Positions 1 through 5,267 of a DNA stretch of 5,901 bases are shown here, one piece after another. Origin of the DNA: CAJXZP01 sp049606935 (GTDB lineage Bacteria > Bacteroidota > Bacteroidia > Flavobacteriales_G > Salibacteraceae); contig JBMYWA010000114.1 of the NCBI GenBank assembly GCA_049606935.1, forward strand, positions 1-5,901, read 5' to 3'. Numbering within the stretch: the stretch's first letter is position 1; each line of letters opens with the position of its first letter. The notes below the pieces were generated by a model. That model saw only the letters and a program-made list of their open reading frames with translations. It was not told the origin of the DNA and did not search any database. Both the position numbers and the translations under genes were made by a program.

Positions 1-261
1 TCGTGCCTCACAAATTACCAACCTAACTTTAAGGTAAAAACAACTCACCCAAGTACGTTCATGAATATCTTTGAAGCAAACATGAATAAATAGAAATTAC
101 AAGCTAATGCGGTAAGGGCACTTCCAAAAGTGCTACCTGTAAATAACGGACTATTCAAAACCAATCGTTACTATACATTACCAAAATCGCATATCCTTGA
201 ATGGTATTTCTTATTTTACAAACTAGTTTTCCAACTCCAATTTATATGGATAAAACAATGA
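1..261 (+). pseudogene. Possible decayed or interrupted gene tail, frame +1, one internal TAG
   Basis: Reading from base 1, the frame is open to a TAG at 91-93, then open again to a TGA at 259-261. That is 86 codons with one internal stop, where this base composition would give roughly six by chance (my rough estimate). The residues around 100-204 look protein-like (for example QANAVRALPKVLPVNNGLFK). The part after about 205 is hydrophobic and may be non-coding read-through into the next gene's leader. The simplest readings are the 3' end of a real gene stopping at 91, or a gene interrupted by a nonsense change at 91. The final TGA overlaps the ATG of the downstream lipoprotein (ATGA at 258-261). 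I do not recognise the family, and the frame could be accidental. Confidence 0.3.
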
Positions 262-542
262 AGAAATACACACTGGTCCTTACGGGTATTATGCTTGTAT
301 TTACAACTGCTTGCGGTGATGCCAATAATAAAGATCAAGAACCAAAGGGTGCCAGATCTTCATTAAGTGAGGTAGTAAAAAAAGATAAAACGGTTAAGCT
401 ATCGCAGGTACTAAAAGGTCAATGGAAAACAGAAGGAGGGGAGATCTTTTTAAATTATAGCATCCTAAAACTATATGAAAGTTACCTATCATATACCAAT
501 CTAGACCGGGGGAATGATTTTCATTTCAAAAAAATGAAGTAA
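258..542 (+). CDS. Short putative lipoprotein, possibly a truncated lipocalin-like protein
   Basis: The product is a 94-residue predicted lipoprotein. The start at 258 is chosen because MKKYTLVLTGIMLVFTTAC is a typical signal peptide: two lysines, a hydrophobic core and a lipobox-like TTAC with Cys19. The frame also has ATGs at 201 and 246, but those would put extra residues ahead of the signal. After Cys19 comes a polar, charged linker (GDANNKDQEPKG). Around residues 51-58 there is a GQWKTEGG stretch resembling the first strand of small lipocalin-like domains (compare IIGTWK in the gene at 3458). Only about 35 residues follow, too few for a full barrel, so the gene may be truncated or frameshifted. 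It is a Sec/Lsp-processed envelope protein by prediction; function is unknown. Confidence 0.6.
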   Translation: MKKYTLVLTGIMLVFTTACGDANNKDQEPKGARSSLSEVVKKDKTVKLSQVLKGQWKTEGGEIFLNYSILKLYESYLSYTNLDRGNDFHFKKMK

Positions 543-561
543 ACATATTACCAGAAAGTAT

Positions 562-578
562 AAAGAGCAAACTCTTTT
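562..578 (+). terminator. Weak candidate intrinsic terminator after the short lipoprotein
   Basis: A perfect 6-bp inverted repeat, AAAGAG (562-567) and CTCTTT (572-577), encloses the loop CAAA and runs into TTTT, 20 bases after the lipoprotein stop. The stem has only two G-C pairs, so it would be unstable. Position and T-tract favour a terminator, but chance is possible in AT-rich DNA. Confidence 0.3.
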
Positions 579-644
579 AAATAATTATCTATTATACGAA
601 TTTTGGATGTTTGATAAAATAAAACGCAGTAATACAAATTAATA

Positions 645-1178
645 ATGAATACCTCCAAGAACATAAAAAGCAAAAATCTTTTATTAAGACCATTTATTGA
701 AAGCGATATTGACAGTGTTTTCAAAGGGCTTTCTCATCCTAGTATAATTAAACATTACGGAGTTAGTTTTAACAGTTTGGAAGCAACTAAAGAACAAATG
801 AATTGGTTTGCAAATCTCGAGAAAGAAGGAACCGGAATGTGGTTTGCCGTGTGTTCACCTGATAATAAAACCTTTTATGGGGCAGGTGGACTTAATGATT
901 TGAGTAAGGAACATAAAAAAGCCGAAATTGGTTTTTGGTTACATACCGATTTTTGGGGAAAAGGAATTATGACCGAAGCCATGCCGCTAATATGTCACTA
1001 CGGTTTTAATAAATTAGATTTACATAGAATTGAAGGTTTTGTGGAGTCAGACAATACAAATTGTAAAAACGCCATGGCTAAACTCGATTTCCAGTATGAA
1101 GGAACGATGAAAGACTGTGAAATAAAAAACGGAAATTTTATTAGTTTGGATATTTACTCAAAAATTAAAACGGAATAG
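645..1178 (+). CDS. GNAT family N-acetyltransferase, RimJ/RimL type
   Basis: This 177-residue cytoplasmic protein should transfer an acetyl group from acetyl-CoA to an amine; the substrate cannot be told from sequence. It has the usual Acetyltransf_3 layout. The N-terminal strand is KNLLLRPFIESDID (residues 10-23). The central strand AEIGFWL (93-99) precedes the acetyl-CoA pyrophosphate loop FWGKGIMTEAM (103-113). The C-terminal part DLHRIEGFVESDNTNC leads into KNAMAKLDF (141-149), where the family normally has a KLGF-like end; here Gly is replaced by Asp148. The length is normal for the family. The ATG at 645 gives the family-typical N-terminus, and its leader is A/T-rich with no Shine-Dalgarno site. 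It stands alone, about 100 bases from each neighbour. RimJ/RimL relatives include ribosomal-protein and small-molecule acetyltransferases, so no gene name is given. Confidence 0.92.
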   Translation: MNTSKNIKSKNLLLRPFIESDIDSVFKGLSHPSIIKHYGVSFNSLEATKEQMNWFANLEKEGTGMWFAVCSPDNKTFYGAGGLNDLSKEHKKAEIGFWLHTDFWGKGIMTEAMPLICHYGFNKLDLHRIEGFVESDNTNCKNAMAKLDFQYEGTMKDCEIKNGNFISLDIYSKIKTE

Positions 1179-1243
1179 AATTACCAAACAAAGAGCCAAA
1201 AGAAAAACATCATACTATTTTTAGATTAAGGAAAGAGAAAGCT

Positions 1244-1251
1244 TTAATTTG
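1244..1251 (+). promoter_or_regulatory. Weak candidate -7 promoter element for the aminopeptidase gene
   Basis: TTAATTTG matches seven of eight positions of the Bacteroidota -7 consensus TAnnTTTG. Transcription would then begin near 1258, downstream of the TTG at 1249 and about 35 bases before the ATG at 1294, which fits the ATG as the start. No good TTTG -33 element is seen; only a T-rich stretch lies near 1217-1222. Confidence 0.25.
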
Positions 1252-1293
1252 GAGTTTGAATCATTAAATTGTATCCAACTAAAACAAAAAGAA

Positions 1294-2058
1294 ATGTCTA
1301 TTACTAAAGAATCCGAATTAACCGGAATGAAAGCAGTGAGTGAAGTTGTGGGAACAACACTAAAATTGATGATTGATTATGCTAAGGTGGGCATGACTAC
1401 TAAAGAATTAGATGAATACGGAGGAAGCCTGTTAAAAAAATATGGCGCAAAATCGGCTCCATATGAAACGTATGGTTTTCCTGGTTTCACCTGTATTAGT
1501 GTAAATGAGGAAGCTGCTCACGGAATTCCTTCTAAAAATAGAGTACTTAAAGAAGGAGATCTAATTAACATTGATGTTTCTGCAGAGTTAAATGGATTTT
1601 GGTCTGACAATGGAGGCTCGTTTGTACTTGGAAAGGATATTAATAACCATCAACCTCTGGTAGATGCATCAAAAAATATTCTGAAAAAAGCCATTAACAG
1701 TATTAAAGGAGGGGTAAGAATTGCGGATATCGGTTACCTAATAGAAAAAGAGGCTAAAAAATCGGGATTTAAGGTGATTAAAAATTTAGCAGGTCATGGA
1801 GTGGGAAGAAGTTTACACGAAGAACCTGAAAATATTTTAAATTACAGAGTGCGATTAAATAGAGAACGGTTTAAGAAAAACACCACTGTAGCTATTGAAA
1901 CCTTTATTTCTACAAAATCAACCGTTGCGGTAGAATTGAATGATGGCTGGACGCTGGTTGGAAATAAAGGCGGATATGTAACCCAACATGAACAAACAAT
2001 ATTGATTACAGATAAAAACCCCATGGTACTTACTGCATCAAACGGAATGTGGAATTAA
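1294..2058 (+). CDS. map: Type I methionine aminopeptidase
   Basis: This 254-residue metallopeptidase should remove the initiator methionine from new proteins in the cytosol. All metal and catalytic residues of the MetAP pita-bread fold are present: His76 (AAHGIP), Asp94 (NIDV), Asp105 (WSDNGG), His168 (GHGVGR), His175 (LHEEP), Glu202 (VAIETF) and Glu233 (HEQT). The length fits the compact type I enzyme with no N-terminal zinc-finger extension. The ATG at 1294 is preferred over an in-frame TTG at 1249: the family begins with a KES-type helix just after Met, and an AAAAAGAA leader lies directly upstream. The segment after Asp105 reads NGGSF, where the E. coli enzyme has TSKMF. No ribosomal-protein or secY genes flank it. 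Because bacterial housekeeping map is often in that cluster, this may be a second copy; that is inference, as the rest of the genome is unseen. Confidence 0.95.
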   Translation: MSITKESELTGMKAVSEVVGTTLKLMIDYAKVGMTTKELDEYGGSLLKKYGAKSAPYETYGFPGFTCISVNEEAAHGIPSKNRVLKEGDLINIDVSAELNGFWSDNGGSFVLGKDINNHQPLVDASKNILKKAINSIKGGVRIADIGYLIEKEAKKSGFKVIKNLAGHGVGRSLHEEPENILNYRVRLNRERFKKNTTVAIETFISTKSTVAVELNDGWTLVGNKGGYVTQHEQTILITDKNPMVLTASNGMWN

Positions 2059-2186
2059 TTTAGCAAAACAAATCAAAAAAATAGCAGTTGACTTCGCATA
2101 AGTCTTAAAACTAGCATACGGACGCATTACACCTGAATGGGTAACTTCTGAATTGTAATAATTCAAAAAAACTGAAAACAGTAAAA

Positions 2187-2196
2187 AGGAGGAGGT
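2187..2196 (+). promoter_or_regulatory. Unusually strong Shine-Dalgarno sequence
   Basis: AGGAGGAGGT is close to a full match to the 3' end of 16S rRNA. It lies 3-7 bases before an ATG at 2200, depending on which GGAGG pairs. Other genes in this window have A-rich leaders with no such site, as usual in flavobacteria. The ATG it serves opens only a 15-codon frame, and the next real gene starts about 80 bases further on. It may be a leader or regulatory site, or a remnant of a lost gene. Confidence 0.4.
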
Positions 2197-2199
2197 AGG

Positions 2200-2247
2200 A
2201 TGCCTATCTTTCGGAACTCAAAATGCACGTTTCTTTTGTGCCTTTAA
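2200..2247 (+). CDS. Possible 15-residue leader peptide
   Basis: ATG at 2200 sits at good spacing from the strong Shine-Dalgarno sequence and opens the frame MPIFRNSKCTFLLCL, closed by TAA at 2245. It ends 29 bases before the lipoprotein start at 2277, so its translation could affect access to that start. No family resemblance is visible. Support rests only on the ribosome-binding site, and a short ORF like this can arise by chance. Confidence 0.22.
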   Translation: MPIFRNSKCTFLLCL

Positions 2248-2276
2248 GCAATTACTTGAAAATATACACTTATCAA

Positions 2277-3404
2277 ATGCGGCAATTAATACGTATTTTT
2301 TTGATTTTCATCCTTCTTTCTGGATGTTCAACAGAAAGAAAACACCAACTTGAAAAAAATGAAACAATTTTAAAGGAACCGGTAATAGATAAACGTGTGG
2401 AGCTATTAAGCATTGTTTTTAGACTTGCAGGCAGCCATGAATATAGTCAAAACCTTTTTCCAAAGTATATAGAAAGCATTGAAAACCATTTTGGACATTT
2501 TAAAAATCACAACCTAATTCAATTTGTAAAGAATGAATTACGTGACGAAGGAATTGGTTTTAGTTCAGTTATGAGTATGGCCATTCATATAACTCAACCA
2601 CCCAATATAAAACCCATAATAACCCCATTTCCAAACAAATCGTTAGAGCAACCTTGGGGAGAGGAAAACTCTATAAAATTTTTAAAGTTGCTCAATGAAT
2701 TTTATAGGGATGCCAACTGCCAAACTTTTTTTAATGAAAATGAAGAGCTTTATACAACAGCTTCAAACAGATTTAAAAAAGTATATCAAAATTTAGATGT
2801 AGAGTGGTATCAAAATTTCTACGGCACAAAACCAAATGGAGAATTTAGAATAATAATTGGCTTAGGCAATGGTGGTGCAAATTATGGCCCCAAAATAGTG
2901 GAAAATAATGGTAACGAAATAGTTTACGCAATAATGGGCACGTGGAGCGTGGATAGTTTAAGTAAACCAACCTATGAAATGAATGAATATTTTCCAACAC
3001 TTTTACACGAGTTTAACCATTCGTTTGTAAATCATTTGGTAGAAAAACATCGTTCAGATTTTCAAAAAAGTGGATTAATTATTTTTGAGATCGTAAAAGA
3101 AGAAATGAACAAGCAAGCATACGGTAATTGGAAAACTATGTATGATGAGGCATTGGTTAGGTCGGCTGTGATTAAATATATGAAAGACCATAATTATGAT
3201 AAAAAGACAATCCAAAATGAAATAAATGAGCAGTTAAACAGTAGCTTTTTGTTTACAAATGAGTTAGTTATGGAGTTAGAAAGATATGCGGGTGATAGAG
3301 AAAAATATACCACATTTGATAGTTTTATGCCTGAAATTGCGAATTTTTTTAATTTAACCGCAGCTAAGATGGATACTTTACATAATGAACAGAATATCTT
3401 TTAA
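2277..3404 (+). CDS. DUF4932-like lipoprotein, putative zinc metallopeptidase
   Basis: This is a 375-residue predicted lipoprotein. The ATG at 2277 is chosen because MRQLIRIFLIFILLSGC is a textbook lipoprotein signal with lipobox LSGC (Cys17). An upstream in-frame ATG at 2223 would add 18 residues ahead of it. The mature part starts with a charged linker, then ELLSIVFRLAGSHEYSQ (42-58), which I recall as typical of DUF4932 proteins in Bacteroidota; this needs a profile search. Residues 244-248 are HEFNH, an HExxH zinc-binding motif, in the helix YFPTLLHEFNHSFVNH. Glu291 in DEALVRSAV is a candidate third zinc ligand, as in gluzincin proteases. Peptidase activity is inferred from the motif; substrate is unknown. 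It is the first gene of a closely spaced set with the lipocalin-like gene (53 bases on) and the membrane protein. Confidence 0.82.
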   Translation: MRQLIRIFLIFILLSGCSTERKHQLEKNETILKEPVIDKRVELLSIVFRLAGSHEYSQNLFPKYIESIENHFGHFKNHNLIQFVKNELRDEGIGFSSVMSMAIHITQPPNIKPIITPFPNKSLEQPWGEENSIKFLKLLNEFYRDANCQTFFNENEELYTTASNRFKKVYQNLDVEWYQNFYGTKPNGEFRIIIGLGNGGANYGPKIVENNGNEIVYAIMGTWSVDSLSKPTYEMNEYFPTLLHEFNHSFVNHLVEKHRSDFQKSGLIIFEIVKEEMNKQAYGNWKTMYDEALVRSAVIKYMKDHNYDKKTIQNEINEQLNSSFLFTNELVMELERYAGDREKYTTFDSFMPEIANFFNLTAAKMDTLHNEQNIF

Positions 3405-3414
3405 ATGGGAACTA

Positions 3415-3436
3415 AAGGATGTGCCCACATTTCCTT
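3415..3436 (+). other. Small imperfect hairpin between two operon genes
   Basis: AAGGATGT (3415-3422) can pair with ACAT (3427-3430) and CCTT (3433-3436) around the loop GCCC, with a two-base TT bulge. It begins 11 bases after the DUF4932-like stop. No T-run follows, so it is not a convincing terminator. It could mark an mRNA processing or attenuation point, or be chance. Confidence 0.2.
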
Positions 3437-3457
3437 AGCCGTAACTTAAACTTAAAT

Positions 3458-3835
3458 ATGAAAAATCTAATCTTCACTTTTTTATTGCTATTTGTACTAA
3501 ACACGGGGTTTAGTCAAAATGAAGAAAAAATAATTGGAACATGGAAATACCAATCCGTAACCACTACCAATCCCAGCTGCAAAGGGGTCGATTATTTCCC
3601 AATTACCACTTTTGTCTTTTTGAAAAATGGTACGGCAGAGCTGAATTCAGATGAAGGAAATGCCAAAGCCAATTATAAGGTGAACAATAGCACCATAGAA
3701 CTGTTTAACCTTACAGAAAATGGTGTAAAACAAGAAGGAGAAGCACAGTTTCAAATAAAAAGTATCACCAGCAATACTTTAACCATTATGGTAGAGTATG
3801 AGTGCGGTAGTATTGATATTGTTTTCAAGAAATAA
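3458..3835 (+). CDS. Secreted lipocalin-like domain protein
   Basis: The product is 125 residues. The signal peptide is MKNLIFTFLLLFVLNTGFSQ, with likely cleavage after Ser19 and no lipobox cysteine, so the mature protein should be periplasmic or released. The mature part opens with EEKIIGTWKYQSV (22-34), the G-x-W first-strand signature of small Bacteroidota lipocalin-like domains. Alternating strands follow: TTFVFLKNGTAEL (50-62), ANYKVNNSTIELF (71-83), AQFQIKSITSNTLTIMVEY (97-115) and IDIVFKK at the end. Two cysteines, Cys41 and Cys116, could form a disulfide joining the first loop to the last strand. The ATG at 3458 is preferred to one at 3419, which would put 13 extra residues before the signal. 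The ligand is unknown. It lies 53 bases after the metallopeptidase-like gene and 35 bases before the membrane protein, which suggests cotranscription. Confidence 0.78.
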   Translation: MKNLIFTFLLLFVLNTGFSQNEEKIIGTWKYQSVTTTNPSCKGVDYFPITTFVFLKNGTAELNSDEGNAKANYKVNNSTIELFNLTENGVKQEGEAQFQIKSITSNTLTIMVEYECGSIDIVFKK

Positions 3836-3870
3836 TTGGGCCCAAACAAATTAGTCTTTATGCCGTACTC

Positions 3871-4479
3871 ATGAAAAAATTCCTGATTTTTTTAACCTAT
3901 GGTTTTGTAATTCTTCAACTTTCCATAGAAGATAAACCTACCGTTTTTGTGTTCATGTTTACACTGTGGATAGAATTGGTTTTTATGATATTATTCTATG
4001 GATTGGTTAATATTTTCTCCAAAGAAAAATCAACCGTGAACCTACAAAATGTTTTTATTGGGGCGGTCCCATTATTAATTTTTAACTATGTGATCATATA
4101 TTTTGGAGCGGTCATAATGGATGATTTTACAGAAATATATGGAAATTCTGAACACGGAATAATTTACCCCGTAATTGTACACCAAAAACAATTATTGCTT
4201 TTGCTACCAGGGCTATTAATAGGCTATTTTTTGGCTTTTTGGGAAATTAAAAAATCAAAAACGAAATTGATTGAAACCCAACAAACAGTAATATATTTAG
4301 CCTTCTCTATCTGGATAATGGGCGCCATAACTATGCTGGTTATGAGTAATGTTCCTGAAAAGTATTTTGGTACAGTGGTTTTTATCTTTCCTATTTCAAG
4401 AATGATTTTAGAAGAAACTCTTGATAGAAAGTTAAAAGGAAATAGGCGTTCAAAAAAGAATGAAAACCCACTGGGGTAA
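3871..4479 (+). CDS. Polytopic inner-membrane protein of unknown function
   Basis: This is a 202-residue protein with about six hydrophobic segments, near residues 3-19, 24-48, 60-83, 107-126, 138-158 and 164-180, ending in a basic tail (KLKGNRRSKKNENPLG). The second segment contains FTLWIELVFMILFYGLVNIF, with a buried Trp-Ile-Glu. This faintly recalls DUF6498-type membrane proteins, but I cannot confirm that. I see no transporter, protease or kinase motif. The only good start is the ATG at 3871, which has no clear ribosome-binding site. It lies 35 bases after the lipocalin-like gene, so it is probably the last gene of the envelope-protein operon; a candidate terminator lies about 150 bases downstream. 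Confidence 0.72.
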   Translation: MKKFLIFLTYGFVILQLSIEDKPTVFVFMFTLWIELVFMILFYGLVNIFSKEKSTVNLQNVFIGAVPLLIFNYVIIYFGAVIMDDFTEIYGNSEHGIIYPVIVHQKQLLLLLPGLLIGYFLAFWEIKKSKTKLIETQQTVIYLAFSIWIMGAITMLVMSNVPEKYFGTVVFIFPISRMILEETLDRKLKGNRRSKKNENPLG

Positions 4480-4628
4480 ATTCAAATAAAGGCTTTTCTT
4501 ACAGTTAGACGCAAACTAATTAAGATAGTATTGGTTACATTCTAAGAAGAAACAAGGCTTAGCGATGCCATATCAGGTTGTTAATGGTGTTTCTAGAATC
4601 AATATTTGATCTCAAAAACCTAGGCAAT

Positions 4629-4660
4629 AAAAAAAAATGCACTTAAGGTGTGACTTTTTT
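4629..4660 (+). terminator. Candidate bidirectional intrinsic terminator
   Basis: Nine A residues (4629-4637) and six T residues (4655-4660) flank a small stem of CAC (4640-4642) and GTG (4648-4650) with loop TTAAG. The tracts can pair to extend the stem past a short internal loop, giving a T-run on either strand. The GC core is only three pairs plus two wobble pairs, so strength is doubtful. It would separate the membrane-protein operon from the sigma-factor gene. Confidence 0.4.
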
Positions 4661-4663
4661 GAG

Positions 4664-4696
4664 TTTCTGCGAATAATAAGATGTAAATTAAATTTC
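4664..4696 (+). promoter_or_regulatory. Weak candidate promoter for the sigma-factor operon
   Basis: TAAATTTC (4689-4696) matches seven of eight positions of the Bacteroidota -7 element TAnnTTTG. TTTCTG (4664-4669) lies 19 bases upstream as a poor -33 element. Transcription would start near 4703, leaving a leader of about 30 bases. An ECF-type self-recognised promoter is equally possible, but no related sequence is available in the window for comparison. Confidence 0.22.
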
Positions 4697-4733
4697 AACG
4701 CATGAAAAGTGGCATTAACATATCATCTCAATA

Positions 4734-5267
4734 ATGAAGGAAGGCAAAAAAGAGGAGTTTCTAAAGATTATAGATGAACATAAAAAGATCATCTATAAAA
4801 TAGTGAATTCTTATTGCAAGAACCAGGAGGATAGAAAGGATTTGGAGCAGGAGATAATTATTCAATTATGGAACTCTTTTTACAAGTACAATCCCAATTT
4901 CAAGTATTCTACTTGGATGTACCGCATTGCGCTCAATGTGGCCATATCATTTTACCGAAAGGAGAAAAAATGGATGATTGTTAATGATTTGAACATCGAA
5001 GAATCCATTTATAGTGTAGCAGATGAAAATGATCATAAAATTGAATTAGATCATAATATTAAATTGTTACAAGAATTCATTCAAAAACTAAATGAATTAA
5101 ATAAGGCGCTGATGTTGTTATATTTAGAAGAGAGGTCATATGAGGAGATTGGAGAAATTTTGGGGATATCAAAAACCAATGTGGCCACAAAAATTAACCG
5201 ATTAAAACTAAAATTAAAAAAAGAATTTCAGAAAAAACTAAATAATGGAAGCACAAGAATTGAATAA
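4734..5267 (+). CDS. ECF-type RNA polymerase sigma-70 factor
   Basis: This 177-residue sigma factor should direct RNA polymerase to a dedicated promoter set in response to a signal. Region 2 covers about residues 15-78: RKDLEQEIIIQLW is region 2.2, the core-polymerase contact, and STWMYRIALNVAISFYRKEKK covers regions 2.3-2.4, which melt and read the -10. A divergent acidic linker (81-110) follows. Region 4 covers about 119-164, with the helix-turn-helix SYEEIGEILGISKTNV (135-150) that reads the -35. No region 1.1 or 3 is present and the length is ECF-typical. The ATG at 4734 is the first Met of the frame and gives the expected N-terminus. The last 23 bases overlap the next gene in another frame, which implies translational coupling with it. 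The target genes and signal cannot be read from this window. Confidence 0.95.
   Translation: MKEGKKEEFLKIIDEHKKIIYKIVNSYCKNQEDRKDLEQEIIIQLWNSFYKYNPNFKYSTWMYRIALNVAISFYRKEKKWMIVNDLNIEESIYSVADENDHKIELDHNIKLLQEFIQKLNELNKALMLLYLEERSYEEIGEILGISKTNVATKINRLKLKLKKEFQKKLNNGSTRIE

Larger units (their letters stand above)
4480..4733. other. 254-base intergenic region upstream of the sigma factor
   Basis: This is the longest gene-free gap between supported genes. I find no convincing ORF in it. It contains a short inverted repeat (ATCAA/TTGAT, 4598-4610), the A-tract/T-tract hairpin at 4629-4660 and a weak promoter match ending at 4696. It probably holds the end of the upstream operon and the sigma-factor promoter. 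Confidence 0.5.

Noticed and set aside
111..137. Hairpin GGTA/TACC plus GCACTT/AAGTGC with loop CCAA
   Set aside because: The pairing is real, with a three-base bulge, but no T-run follows and it lies in the open frame at 94-261, so it may just be coding sequence.
1249..1293. TTG start giving a 15-residue longer aminopeptidase
   Set aside because: The family-like N-terminus begins at the ATG at 1294, which has a purine-rich leader; the extra residues show no signal or motif.
1842..2024. A 60-codon open frame on the minus strand
   Set aside because: It lies wholly inside the well-supported aminopeptidase gene, antisense to its conserved C-terminal part, and shows no family motif.
2090..2104. 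Inverted repeat GACTT/AAGTC after the aminopeptidase gene
   Set aside because: The stem is five pairs with only two G-C and no T-run follows, so it is too weak to call a terminator.
3836..3845. Perfect 10-base palindrome TTGGGCCCAA
   Set aside because: It has no loop to form a hairpin and no second copy in the window; it is most likely chance, although a regulator site cannot be excluded.
4504..4510. GTTAGAC, matching the integron attC core GTTRRRY
   Set aside because: I found no paired RYYYAAC site with an imperfect palindrome at the expected spacing, no integrase gene and no repeat of the site between other genes.
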